From the NCBI GenBank assembly GCA_038141425.1, contig JAYQIC010000007.1, positions 186,001 to 250,000 on the forward strand: DNA of 64,000 nucleotides. The letters are read 5' to 3'. Every line of letters starts with the position of its first letter. Within the stretch, counting starts at the first letter, position 1. Positions 30,598 to 40,566 of this stretch are shown here, piece by piece. Under the pieces are notes generated by a model. The model made no database searches, was not told where the DNA came from, and saw only the letters and a list, made by a program, of their open reading frames with translations. The position numbers and the translations under genes are program-made. Source of the stretch: UBA7985 sp038141425 (lineage in GTDB: Bacteria > Pseudomonadota > Alphaproteobacteria > UBA7985).

Positions 30598-31633
30598 TCA
30601 GAGCTTCAGACTTGGCCGGGTTTCGGCCTGCGACGCTTCCGGGGACTGCCCGCTGCCTGCCGCGGCGCGGCGCAGGCGATCATTGATGGCCTCGCCCAGC
30701 CCGGTCATCGGCACCGGGCCGACGGCGATGGCGGCAGGCCCGAGCCCGTCGAGGCGATGCAGGGCCGCGAACAGCGCGGCAGCGGCTTCGGTCGTCGATC
30801 CGCTCGGGCTGAGCACCTCTAACGCGCTGGCAGCCTCGAAGCCCGTGGGGTCGGTGAAGACCAGCGCGGCCTGATCGGGTGCCGCCGTCTCTGCGTTGAG
30901 GATCAGCGGCGCACCCGGGGCGTAGTGGCGGGTCATCTGTCCCGGCGCGGTCTTGACCGCCGGGTCGGTGTCCACAGTCAGCCCCAGTCCCAGCACCGTT
31001 TCGACGTCGGCCTGCGCGATGGCGCCGTGGCGGAGCAGGCGCGGCTTTCTGGCATCGGAGAGATCGACCACGGTGCTTTCCAGACCCGCGGGGCAGGGGC
31101 CATCGTCGAGGATCAGCGCGAGGTGCTCGGGCGGACGACCCTGTTGGCTGAGAAACCCGGCTTCAACGTGCTCGGCCGAGGTTGGCGATAAGCGCCCGGA
31201 GGGGTTGGCGCTCGGTGCGACCACCCCGGCGGGGAAACCGGCGAGCAGGCGGCGAAAATCCGGTGAAACCCGGGGCACGCGCACGGCCTGTGTCGCCAGC
31301 CCGGCACTGGCCAGCGGATCGATGGGGCAGTCCGGGCGGCGAGGCAGGACCAGCGTCAGCGGTCCCGGCCAGAATGCCGACGCGAGCGCGTGCGCGCGCC
31401 GATCCTGGCTGCACCACGGCAAAGGCAGCTTCGGCGTCGGCAAAGTGTGCGATCAGGGGGTTGAAGCGCGGCCGGCCCTTGGTCTCGAAGATCCGCGCGA
31501 CAGCCAGCGGGTTCGCGGCATCGCCTCCGAGGCCGTAGACGGTCTCAGTCGCGAAGGCCACCAGCCGCCCAGCGCGCAGGCTGTGCGCTGCGCGGTCGAG
31601 GGCTTCGGGGTTGAGGGGCTTGCGCAGGGTCAT
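30598..31633 (-). CDS. L-threonylcarbamoyladenylate synthase, two-domain Sua5 type
   Basis: Makes threonylcarbamoyl-AMP for the t6A37 modification of ANN-decoding tRNAs. The N-terminal YrdC domain has TETVYGLGGDA near residue 29, KGRPRFNPL near 52 and SANPSGRLSPT near 145. The extra C-terminal Sua5 domain is present (LVFTDPTGFEAA onward), separating it from the short TsaC type. An extra C near 31410 breaks the frame at AVVQ-QDRRAHALASAFWPGP; restored length is 344 aa. It probably heads a two-gene unit with the FAD oxidoreductase. Confidence 0.92.
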
Positions 31634-31977
31634 GATTGGTCTTGGGCTGGGTGCGTCTTGGGCTTGGTCGTTCGGCGGCTTCGTTAGTCGTGGGCAAGGG
31701 CTGGAATTGAGGTCAGACCAAGCAGCGATACAGGGGTTTTAGGGCCTCCGCCGTGGCTTGTCATCCGGGCGGCGGTTGCGGCTGCCATCCCGGCGCGCAC
31801 CATCGCTGTCCGCCGTATAGCCGCCTCGAGCGCCGAGGCGCGGAACGACATGGCCGGAAGCGCGTTCGCAGGGTGAACAAGCGACCGGTTCTGCGAAATA
31901 TTTGGTCTGCCCCCTAGCCTAAGGCCGACGGGAAGGTTAAGCCTGCCCCCACGACAGCCTGCGCATGGGGGGTATCA
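31634..31977. other. Divergent intergenic region, nothing specific recognised
   Basis: The 344 bp between the Sua5 start and the thioesterase start must hold both promoters. I see no convincing promoter hexamers, structured RNA, tRNA or gene in it. The only short open frame (about 26 codons on the minus strand near 31760) has no support. Confidence 0.5.
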
Positions 31978-32508
31978 GTGGGTTTTGACCTGGACGCGGT
32001 GAGGGCGGCTGCCCAATCCGGCTTCGCGCTGGAGGGCAAGGTTCTGCCCGCGTGGATCGACTACAACGGTCACATGAACGTCGCCTACTATCTGGTGGCG
32101 TTTGACACGGGTCTCGATGCCTTTGTGGATGCCCTTGATTTTGGCGAAGCGGCGCGGATGCGCACGCAGATGACCACCATGACCCTTGAGGGGCACGTTC
32201 AGTATCTGGGCGAGCTGATGGAAGGGCAGACCTACCGGCTGCGCAACCAGCTCTATGACTACGATGCCAAGCGCATGCACCTGGTCCAGCAGATGTTCGG
32301 TGTGAACGAGGATGGCAGCGAGTTTCTGTCCGCGACCATGGAGTGGATGAGCCTGTCGGTCTCGCTGGAGACACGGCGCTCGGCGCCCTTCCACGAAGAC
32401 GTGATGGAGGCCCTCGCGCTGGTCTGGGAAATCCACAAGGACTGGGACGTACCCAACTGGGTGGGCCGGTCGATCGGCCTGCCGCCCGGCAAGTCTCTGG
32501 TTCGCTGA
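31978..32508 (+). CDS. Hotdog-fold acyl-CoA thioesterase
   Basis: The segment WIDYNGHMNVAYYLVAFD near residue 26 is the 4-hydroxybenzoyl-CoA-thioesterase-like signature with the catalytic Asp, followed by MTLEGHVQYLGELMEGQTY. At 176 aa the whole protein is a single hotdog domain. Relatives next to carnitine dehydrogenase hydrolyse betainyl-CoA. With the glycine-betaine-type genes at the left of this window that role is attractive but only inferred. The start is GTG at 31978, preceded by a GGGGGG run as a likely ribosome binding site. Intact. Confidence 0.8.
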   Translation: MGFDLDAVRAAAQSGFALEGKVLPAWIDYNGHMNVAYYLVAFDTGLDAFVDALDFGEAARMRTQMTTMTLEGHVQYLGELMEGQTYRLRNQLYDYDAKRMHLVQQMFGVNEDGSEFLSATMEWMSLSVSLETRRSAPFHEDVMEALALVWEIHKDWDVPNWVGRSIGLPPGKSLVR

Positions 32509-32531
32509 GGTAGTCGCACACATTCAGAGCC

Positions 32532-34317
32532 ATGGCAGATCCATCGACCCGTTCCACCGCCTCGCCCCATCTGGCCTTCCGCCAGCGGGGACTGGTGGTG
32601 GCCATGGGGTTGGCGGTGGTCGTGGGTGCCTTGGTCGGGCTGGCGGCTGTTGTTTTCCTTGAGCTGATTGCCTGGACCCAGTGGCTGGCCCTGGGGACCC
32701 GGGAGGAGCTGCTGATTTCCGGGCTTAATCAGGATCACTGGTGGCGCCGGATGGCGGCGCCCGTCGTGGGCGGCCTGATCATCGGCGGTTTGATGCTGGT
32801 GCTTTATCCCAACCTGCCCCGCCCGCCGGGGGTCGCGCATGTCATCTCGGCGTCGGCGCTGCGCCGGGGAACCATGAGTTTTCGCGATGGGGTCAAGGCG
32901 GCGACCCTGAACGGGATTTCGCTGGGCTTCGGGGCGTCCGTGGGGCGTGAGGGACCCATGGTGCACTGGGGGCAACCATCGGGGCTTGGGGCGCGCGGGC
33001 GCTGGGGCTGGATCCGCGCGTGCGGCGGACCCTGCTGGCCTGCGGGGTCTCGGCTGCGGTGGCAGCCTCGTTCAATGCGCCGCTGGCCGGGGTGTTTTTC
33101 GCGCTCGAGGTCGTGGTCGGGCACTACGCCTTTTCCGTCTTTGCGCCGTGCGTGCTGGCGGCGCTGACCGCGACACTGGTTGGCCGTGCGGTGCGGGGCG
33201 ATGATCCTGCCTTCGTCATGCCCGAAATCGTCATTGCAGGGCCGATCGACTTCCCGCTGTTCGGGGCGCTGGGTGGCGTCAGCGGGCTGATGGCCGTGCT
33301 GTTCATCTTCATGAGCTTCCGCATTGTGCGGCTGGCCGAGCAGCTCCGGCTGCCGTGGTGGTGCCGTCCGGCGATTGCGGGGCTGATCGTCGGCCTGATC
33401 GCGATCCAGCTGCCGCAGGTTTTGGGCATCGGCTACGAGGCGACACAGCTGGCGCTGGCTGGTCAGTACGGCTTGCTGCTGCTGGTCGCGATCCTCGTGG
33501 GGAAGATCATTTGCGCGACGGCCTGCCAGGGGTTGGGCTTCGGCGGTGGCGTGTTCTCGCCCTCGTTGCTGATCGGCGCCGCGCTGGGGGCCGTATTCGG
33601 CCAGCTGGTGGGCTGGTTGCCGTGGGAGACTTCGGGGTCGTCGGCCTACGCCATTGTTGGCATGGGGCGGTCGCAGCGGCGGTGCTCGGCGCGCCGATTT
33701 CAACCGTGCTGATGGTGTTTGAGCTGACCGGTTCCTACCCCATGGCGGTCGGATCGATGGTGGCGGTGGTGTTCGCGGTGGGGCTGTCACGGACCCTCAC
33801 GGGACACTCGTTCTTCACCCGGCAGCTGCAATCGATGGGCCATGACATCCGCGATGGCAAAGACATCTCGCTGCTGCGTAACACACAGGTGTCGGAGGTG
33901 CTGGATGAAGAACCGGATACGGTGGCGCCGGACCTGCCTGCGCCCGCGACCCTCGAGGCCGTGATCGCCAGCCGCTGGGGGCGGGTGTTCGTGATCGGTG
34001 AGGGGGGCCGGTTGGAGGGTTTCATTACGCTGGAGACATCGCGCAGCGCCTTCGATGATCCCGACAAGACGGCCGCCGATCTGGCATCCCCGGCGCTGTC
34101 GGTAACCTCAGCCTGCGACCTGACGACGGCGATGAAGCGCTTTGTGGAGAAGGGCGAGGCCCACGTACCGGTGATCGAAGATGAGACCAGCCAGCGGCTG
34201 ATCGGCGTCATCCACGACTTCGACGTGTCCTATGCTTATCACCGGGCCATGTTGGTGGCTGAAGGGCAGGAAGAATTGCCCGAGGCCGCGCCCTGGACCC
34301 GCGAGGACAGGGCGTGA
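32532..34317 (+). CDS. ClC-family chloride channel/antiporter with C-terminal CBS pair
   Basis: An integral membrane protein of about 595 aa. The selectivity-filter segments are GREGP (with the gating Glu) near residue 140 and GGGVFSPSL near 335. A Glu in FALEVVV corresponds to the proton-pathway glutamate of exchangers, so Cl-/H+ exchange is plausible. Two CBS domains (about 470-580; GRVFVIGEGGRLEGFITLE) form a cytosolic regulatory tail. Two missing bases, near 32970 (VHWGA) and 33668 (AVAAAVLGAP), break the frame. A REP-like hairpin with a T tract immediately downstream may end its transcript. Confidence 0.9.
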
Positions 34318-34319
34318 GT

Positions 34320-34603
34320 TGCGCGGGGAGATTTGAAAGCCGCGAAGCGGCGTCAAATCGAGCCCGCAACTTCTCTCGCTCGGCGCTCAAAACGCTCCGG
34401 CTTTGAGCGCGTTTTTCCTTTACGCTCAACATGGCTTTGCCTTTGAGCGTGTGGGAGATTTTCGGTGGAACGACACTCAAAGCGAAGCGTGTTGAGTGTG
34501 ACCTGAAGCGCGACTCAAAGCGGAGCGTGTTGAGTGTCAACGGAAAGACGTTGCGCCGACTTGGCCCCGACCGCGCTTCGCGCGGCGGGCCCAAGCGTCG
34601 CGC
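34320..34603. repeat. Composite palindromic (REP/BIME-like) repeat island, copy A
   Basis: It lies between the convergent ClC and ligA genes. It has a head hairpin (GATTTGA...TCAAATC, 34330-34359, enclosing GCCGC-GAA-GCGGC) and several internal hairpins built on CTCAAA...TTTGAG arms (34383-34410, 34422-34450 and two near 34473-34540). The tail is GTTGCGCCGACTTG...CAAGCGTCGCG (34550-34603). The same head and tail recur at 63494-63863 with a different set of internal units. Confidence 0.85.
34383..34416 (+). terminator. Hairpin unit of repeat A acting as probable terminator of the ClC gene
   Basis: Perfect 9-bp arms GCGCTCAAA (34383-34391) and TTTGAGCGC (34402-34410) with a 10-base loop are followed by GTTTTT. 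It lies 66 bp after the ClC stop codon, in the right orientation to end that transcript. Confidence 0.6.
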
Positions 34604-34610
34604 AACTCAT

Positions 34611-34655
34611 CAATAAATGTCACGTTGAGCGCAGCTCAACGTGTCCGTTTTATTG
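34611..34655. terminator. Extended palindrome, possible bidirectional terminator
   Basis: Arms CACGTTGAGC (34621-34630) and GCTCAACGTG (34634-34643) with loop GCA are flanked by CAATAAA (34611-34617) and TTTATTG (34649-34655), so both strands end the stem with an A/T tract. It sits between the converging ClC and ligA genes. A second small hairpin (CGACGGC-GAA-GCCGTCG) follows at 34672-34688. Confidence 0.6.
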
Positions 34656-34795
34656 CGCGGGACGCTCCCGACGACGGCGAAGCCGTCGAGGGGGCGGGCC
34701 GCAACCTGTGTTGAAGGCTTAGCGCCTTTGGCCGGCATTGGGGTGGCGCGCTCGGTCCTCGGCCCTCCCACGCGCACCTCGGGGCCTGATGAAAC

Positions 34796-36883
34796 TCAGT
34801 CGAGGAAGGCCAGCCACTGATCCTCATCCATGGTCTCCAGTTCCAGCTCCACCGCTTTCTTCGCCTTGGAGCCAGCATCGAGGCCGATGACCACTAGGTC
34901 GGTCTTCTTCGACACTGATCCGGCGACTTTGGCGCCCAGCGCCTCCGCCCGCGCCTTGGCCTCAGCCCGCGACATGCGGGTGAGTGTGCCGGTGAAGACC
35001 ACGGTCTTGCCAGCCAGCTTCGCGTCTTCGCTGATCACCGGCGCGGTCACCGCCTGCACCTGAACCTCGTCCAGCAGGTTGTCTACTGCAGCCCGGTTAT
35101 CCGGGTTAGCGAAGAAGCGCGCGATATCCTCGACCACGCCCGGACCAATCCCGTCGTTATCCAGCAGCTCAGCCTCTGCCACCATATCACCGTCCGCCAC
35201 CCGTCCGAACTGCTCGAACAGCGCCGCAGCCGTCTCGAACCGCCGTGCCAGCAGCCGTGCCGTAGTCTGCCCTACCTGCCTGATCCCGAGCCCGAACAGC
35301 AGCCGGTCCAGCGGGACCTCGCGCCGCGCCTCGATCGCGGCACGCAGGTTGGCGGCTGACGTCTCGCCCCAGCCCTCCAGCCCGGCGATCTCTGCCGCCT
35401 GCGCGCCCAGCCGGAAGACATCGCCTGGGCGCCGTAGCCAGCCAAAGCCGAAAAACTGCTCGATGTTCCGCGCCCCGAAACCGTCGATATCCAGCGCATC
35501 GCGCGAGACAAAGTGCTTCAGCCGCTCGACCACCTGCGCCTCGCACACGAGGTCGCCCGTGCAGCGCCGCACCGCCTCACCCTCCGGCCGGATCGCGGGG
35601 GAGCCGCACACCGGGCAGGCGTCGGGGAAGACGAAGGCAGCACTGTCCGCCGGGCGCCGGTCTGCCAGCACCTCGACCACCTGCGGGATGACGTCGCCCG
35701 CGCGCTGGATCACCACCGTATCACCGGCGCGGATATCCTTGCGACCGAGTTCGTCTTCGTTGTGCAGGGTCGCCCGCGACACCACCACGCCGCCCACCGT
35801 TACCGGCTCGAGGTTTGCCACAGGGGTCAGGGCGCCAGTCCGACCCACCTGCAGCGTGATCTCGTGGAGCACCGTCACCGCGCGCTCGGCCGGGAACTTG
35901 TGTGCGATGGCCCAGCGCGGCGAACGGCTAACCTGCCCCATGCGGCTCTGGAAGTCGAAGCGGTTGACTTTGTAGACCACCCCGTCGATGTCGTAGGGCA
36001 GATCCGCCCGCCGCGTCTCGATGTCGTGGTAGAAGGCGAGCACGTCTTCATCCGTCCGGCACAGGCGGTTGAGCGGATTGGTGACAAAGCCCCAGTCCGA
36101 CAACCGGCTGAGCAGATCCCAGTGCGTCTCCCCGACCGGGCCTGAAACCTGTCCCAGCGAGTAGGCGAAAAACTTCAGCGGCCGCGACGCGGTGATGCCG
36201 GGGTCGAGCTGGCGCAGGCTCCCGGCCGCCGCGTTGCGCGGGTTGGCAAAGACCTTCTTGCCCTCGGCTGCGAGCCCGTCGTTCATGGCGGCAAAATCCG
36301 CCTTGGCCATGTAGACCTCGCCGCGCACCTCGATCACGTCGGGAAAGCCCGCGCCGTCCAGCCGCGCCGGCACGTCCCGCAGGGTGCGCAGGTTCTCGGT
36401 GATGTTCTCGCCCACCGCACCGTCGCCCCGGGTCGCCCCGAGCTGAAACACGCCGTTCTCGTACGTCAGGGCGGCGGACAGGCCGTCAATCTTCGGCTCG
36501 CAGGTGAGCTCCACCGGCTCATCGTCGGCCAGGCTCAGGAACCGCCGAACCCGCCCGAAAAACTCGACCACATCGTCGTCGTCAAAGGCGTTGGACAGCG
36601 ACAGCATGGCCCTCGCGTGGGTGACTTTGGCAAAGCCGCCCGCCGGCGCTGCTCCCACGGTTCGGCTGGGGCTGTCTGCGGTGACCAGATCGGGAAATCG
36701 ACCCTCAATGGCCAGCACTTCGGCGCGCAGGGCGTCGTAGTCGGCATCGTTGATAATCGGATCGTCGTGCTGGTAGTAGGCAGCCTCAGCCTCGGCCATG
36801 CGGGCGCGCAGCGCTGCCAGCCGGGTTTCGGCCATCAGGCGGTCGCGCGGGATCTCTGGCGGCTTGGGATCGGGGCCGGTCAT
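34796..36883 (-). CDS. ligA: NAD+-dependent DNA ligase
   Basis: Seals nicks in replication and repair using NAD+. Domains in order: Ia, adenylation domain with the active-site Lys in CEPKIDGLSAA near residue 125, OB fold, a Cys4 zinc finger (CPVCG...C...C near 425), helix-hairpin-helix repeats and a C-terminal BRCT domain (LAGKTVVFTGTLTRMSR near 610). Length is 695 aa, complete and free of frame errors. The start overlaps the recN stop (ATGA at 36883-36880), so it is translated together with recN. It is the last gene of the long minus-strand run and ends at repeat island A. Confidence 0.97.
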   Translation of the reverse strand: MTGPDPKPPEIPRDRLMAETRLAALRARMAEAEAAYYQHDDPIINDADYDALRAEVLAIEGRFPDLVTADSPSRTVGAAPAGGFAKVTHARAMLSLSNAFDDDDVVEFFGRVRRFLSLADDEPVELTCEPKIDGLSAALTYENGVFQLGATRGDGAVGENITENLRTLRDVPARLDGAGFPDVIEVRGEVYMAKADFAAMNDGLAAEGKKVFANPRNAAAGSLRQLDPGITASRPLKFFAYSLGQVSGPVGETHWDLLSRLSDWGFVTNPLNRLCRTDEDVLAFYHDIETRRADLPYDIDGVVYKVNRFDFQSRMGQVSRSPRWAIAHKFPAERAVTVLHEITLQVGRTGALTPVANLEPVTVGGVVVSRATLHNEDELGRKDIRAGDTVVIQRAGDVIPQVVEVLADRRPADSAAFVFPDACPVCGSPAIRPEGEAVRRCTGDLVCEAQVVERLKHFVSRDALDIDGFGARNIEQFFGFGWLRRPGDVFRLGAQAAEIAGLEGWGETSAANLRAAIEARREVPLDRLLFGLGIRQVGQTTARLLARRFETAAALFEQFGRVADGDMVAEAELLDNDGIGPGVVEDIARFFANPDNRAAVDNLLDEVQVQAVTAPVISEDAKLAGKTVVFTGTLTRMSRAEAKARAEALGAKVAGSVSKKTDLVVIGLDAGSKAKKAVELELETMDEDQWLAFLD

Positions 36884-38661
36884 CGCTGGCTGTCTCGCAA
36901 CAGCGCCTGTGCGGCGGCCTCGGCTTCGGGGTCAGGCTGTCTCCGGCGAGCATGCGGGCGATTTCCAGCCGCCGTTCATCGGCGCTCAGCGGCCGCACGT
37001 CAGTGGTCATTGTTGGCGCGTCGTCCCCCATGCCACTGGCGCTGCCTTCAGCGGCAGCAGCGGCAGCGTCGCTCTTGGACACACGCAGATGATGGGCGCC
37101 CTTGGCGGCGACCTGCGGGCTGTGGGTGATGACCAGCACCTGCACCCGGCGTGCGAGTTTCTGCAGCCGCCGACCCACGGCCTCGGCCGTTGCCCCGCCC
37201 ACGCCTGCGTCGACCTCGTCAAACACCAGCGTCGGCAGCGGGTTGTCGTTGGCCAGCGCCACCTTGAGTGCCAGCAGGAAGCGCGACAGCTCCCCGCCCG
37301 AGGCGGTCTTCTGGATGCCGGTGAAGGCGGCTCCGGCGTTGGTCGCGGCGGTGAAGGTCACTGCGTCCACCCCCAGTGCGCTGCGGCCTTCAGCGTCACT
37401 GACAATCTCGGTTCGGAATTTTGCCTGCTCAAGCTTCAGGACCGGCAACTCGGCCATGACCGTCTGATCCAGCCGCGCGGCCGCCTCGCGTCGGGACGCG
37501 CTCAGAAGGTGGGCGGCTTCGTCGAACTGCGCCCGCGCCCGCACCAGCGCGGCTTCGAGCGCATCCATATGGGCGCTGCTGTCATCCAGCGCTTCCAGCC
37601 CCCGACGGAAACGCTCAAGCAGCGGCGCCAGATCGTCGGGTGTGCCGCCGTGCTTGCGCGCAAGTTCGCGGTAGCGGAACAGCCGGTCTTCAACCTGCGC
37701 CAGCGCGGCCGGATCGGCCTCCAGCGCCTGCTCGACCGCCTGCAATTGCGCCAGCGCTTCGTTCACTTCCACCGCCGCACGGTCAACCGCTGCCAAGGCC
37801 GGCTGCAGCGCTTCGCCACCGCCTCGCTCAGCGGCGCGTTCAAGCGCGCGATAGGCCTGATTGAGGCGGGCATCGGCACCCTCACCGGCCGTATCACCGC
37901 CCTCGCCCCCGGCACCGCCGCCGCCACTGTTGCCAGCACTACCCCCACCACCATAGAGGGCGTGTGCAGCCTGCTCGACCGCTTCCTGGACCCCGGCCAT
38001 GTTGGCGAGTAGGCCCCGCCGGCCTTCGAGCCGTGTGACTTCGCCGACTTCGGGAGCTAGATCTTCAAGTTCTTCGGCGGCGTGGCGAAGATAGGATTCT
38101 TCACGCTGGGCCTGGGAGAGGTCTTCGCGCGCGCCTTCCAGCTCGGCCTCGGCCGTCTTGCAGCGCCTCGTGACTGCGCTGAACCGCCGAAAGCAGACTG
38201 CCATGGCCGGCAAAGGCGTCCAGCACGCTGCGGTGATGGGCCGGGGAGAGCAGACCGTGCAGGTCGAACTGCCCCTGGATCTCCACCATGGTTTCGCCCA
38301 GACGGCGCAGGGTACCGGCTGAGGTTGGTTCATCATTGACGAAAGCGCGGCTGCGACCATCGGCCTGGATCACCCGACGCAGCACCAGCTCGCTGTCGTC
38401 GATCTGCAGCCCGAGCTCGCGCAGTTCGTGAAACACTGGGTGTCGGTCGGGTACTTCAAAAACGGCGGTGATCGAGGCCTGTCGCGCGCCGCGGCGGATC
38501 ATGTCCGGGCTGGCCCGCAAGCCGATGCAAACACCCAGAGCGTCGAGCAGGATCGACTTGCCCGCACCGGTCTCGCCGGTGAGCGTGGTCAGCCCCATGT
38601 CCAGCTCCAGATTGAGCTGGTTGATCAGGACAAAATCACGAATCGACAAAGTCGTGAGCAC
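36880..38661 (-). CDS. recN: DNA repair protein RecN
   Basis: SMC-like ATPase acting in double-strand break repair. Walker A GETGAGKS is near residue 33. Walker B LVFDEVDAGVGG lies near 470, with a coiled-coil middle between them. Start GTG at 38661 is chosen for GAGGGG just upstream and the typical beginning LTTLSIRDFVLI. Two cancelling errors, an extra C near 38162 and a missing base near 36933, are present; restored length is 593 aa. The extra length comes from a Gly-rich insertion (YGGGGSAGNSGGGGAGGEGG, near 37885-37960) in the coiled-coil region. The restored C-terminus overlaps ligA. Confidence 0.92.
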
Positions 38662-38680
38662 AGCGCCCCTCAATCCTGTA

Positions 38681-39500
38681 TCAGCTGAAAGGGGTTAGGC
38701 GTCCTAAGCCGCCTCCCTTGGATCTGATATGGCGCGGCAGGGGGCCTTCAACAATCTCATAGGCCTTGTAATACCAAGTGCTGGCCGGAAAGTTGTGGCC
38801 GAGCAGCACGGCTGTGTTCCGCGCCTCCCGCGTCAGGCCAAGGCTCACGTGGACCTCAATGATCCGATACAGCGCCTCTTCGACGTAAGTCGATCCGGGA
38901 AATCGTTGACTACGTTCTGATAGCGGGTCAGCGCTGCGAGGAATTCCCTACGATAGTGATAGAACTTGCCGGTCACAAGCTCCTTTGCTGCGCGCTGGTT
39001 CTTGATGGCGTTCAGCTTAACGCTGGCGTCGAGGGCATAGTCAGTACCGGAAAACTTCTGGATCACCTGGAGCAAATAGTTTTCTGCTTTTCGGGTGTCG
39101 CCTTCGTCTTTATCGACTTCAGATACTGAGCGATAAGCGCTGACAGCTCGCAGATAGTAAGCCGTAGGCAATATCCGGATGGCCACCATGGTCGCGGATG
39201 AAGCGGGAGAGGACGGCGACCGCTCGCTCGTATTCCTGGCCCTCAAAGAAGTAGCGACCCGAGAGGATCATGGCACGCGGTGCCTCGATCGACGTCGGGA
39301 ACTGCCGGTCGATTTCATCGAGCAGCCGGGCGGCCTCGACGTAGCGTAGTCCATTGACCGAGCGCTGCGCCTCCTCCGCCAATTCAGTCGATGGTATCCG
39401 CTTCCGTCTGCAGTCGAGCGACACGCTCCACCCGGTCTTCGCACGCGGTCAGGGCGAAGAGGGCAAGCAGGCCGACAAACAGGGACAGGATCGATTTCAA
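38681..39500 (-). CDS. bamD: Outer membrane assembly lipoprotein BamD
   Basis: Essential periplasmic partner of BamA in outer-membrane protein insertion. The lipoprotein signal (SLFVGLLALFALTAC) follows a TTG start at 39500. TPR repeats follow (YVEAARLLDEIDRQFPTS, then FSGTDYALDASVKL and VEEALYRIIEVHVSLGL). Three frame errors (near 39389, 39160 and 38895) cut it into pieces. Restored, it is 272 aa and ends with TGA at 38681, 20 bp before recN. The lpxC-bamD-recN-ligA order is common in alphaproteobacteria and supports the call. Confidence 0.88.
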
Positions 39501-39601
39501 GGCTTGGGCTGACCTCGCAAGATGGGCTTTAAAGACAAAGGAGCGCAGCTTGGACCCGGGGCCGATCTCCAGATTTCTCGCCGCATAATCCTGGCGCCGT
39601 T

Positions 39602-40528
39602 TTAGCGCCGGAAGTGGTCCATGGCTACAACTTTGCTGGCGACGCTTTCTTCGGTCCAGCGCCAGGCGGTTTCATCGGCAAAGAGTGTACGCAGCAGGGC
39701 AGCGTGCAGGGCGTGTCCGGCCTTGTACCCCTGATAGTGCGCAAGGATCTGAACCCCGCCGAGGTACATGTCGCCCATGGCGTCCAGCACTTTGTGCCGG
39801 GCGGGCTCGTCCGGGAAGCGCAGCCCCTCCGGATTGCGCACCCCAACCGCGTCGAAGACCACGGCATTGGCCAGTGAACCGCCTCGAACCAGACCTTTGG
39901 ACTGCAGGGCGGGCAATTCGCCCGCTTCGACGAAAGAGCGCGCTGCGGCAATTTCGGCATTGAAGAACGCTGGCTTGGCCTCCCCGGAGAACGACTGCGC
40001 GCCGATCCCGCTGGAGGCGAATTCAATCCGCGCGGTGAAGGTTGCGGTTTCCTCCCGGTTCTGCAGCGGTATCAGGGTCGCGTGACGATCGTCGTAGGAC
40101 ACCCGCACCGGGCGCCGCAACTCGACCATGGGGGCGACGCAGTCCTGTTCGAAAACACCGGCTTCCTCGATCGCCCGGACCCACGGTTGGGCTGAGCCGT
40201 CGAGGATCGGCACTTCCGGCCCGTCGAGGGTGATCAGCGCGTTGGTGATGCCGTAAACCCGAAAGGCCGCCATCAGGTGTTCGAGGGTGGAGATACTGGT
40301 CCCGCCCTCGTTGGCAATGCGCGAGCACAGCGGTGCGGCGACCAGCCGACCCGGTGCGACTGGCACGTCGGCGACTTCAGGCAGGGAATCAAGTCGACGG
40401 AAGATCAGACCGTGACCGATATTCGCGGGCGCGACGGTGCAGGACACCGGCACACCGGCATGAAGCGTGAGACCCGAGAGCCGCAAGGGCTGGGCGAGAG
40501 TTCGTTGGTTTGTCACGGGCCTTACCAT
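39602..40528 (-). CDS. lpxC: UDP-3-O-acyl-N-acetylglucosamine deacetylase
   Basis: Zinc-dependent committed step of lipid A synthesis, showing the organism makes LPS. Zinc and catalytic segments are present: STLEHLMAAF near residue 80, HKVLDAMGDMYLGG near 233 and GHALHAALL near 265. The frame is intact. The start is uncertain: ATG 40528 is given; GTG 40516 and a longer GTG 40558 are alternatives, none with an ideally spaced Shine-Dalgarno. A strong terminator after ftsZ (40567-40603) suggests it has its own promoter or relies on read-through. Confidence 0.95.
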   Translation of the reverse strand: MVRPVTNQRTLAQPLRLSGLTLHAGVPVSCTVAPANIGHGLIFRRLDSLPEVADVPVAPGRLVAAPLCSRIANEGGTSISTLEHLMAAFRVYGITNALITLDGPEVPILDGSAQPWVRAIEEAGVFEQDCVAPMVELRRPVRVSYDDRHATLIPLQNREETATFTARIEFASSGIGAQSFSGEAKPAFFNAEIAAARSFVEAGELPALQSKGLVRGGSLANAVVFDAVGVRNPEGLRFPDEPARHKVLDAMGDMYLGGVQILAHYQGYKAGHALHAALLRTLFADETAWRWTEESVASKVVAMDHFRR

Positions 40529-40566
40529 TCCTTCGTCGTCGTCACGGGTGTGCGTCACCCCAGCCC

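Noticed and set aside
34320..34603. CRISPR array
   Set aside because: The repeated units are imperfect palindromes of unequal length with no regular unique spacers and no cas genes nearby.
34431..34722. Small plus-strand ORFs inside repeat island A
   Set aside because: They arise from the palindromic repeats themselves and have no start signals or conserved products; the same applies to 63638-63883.
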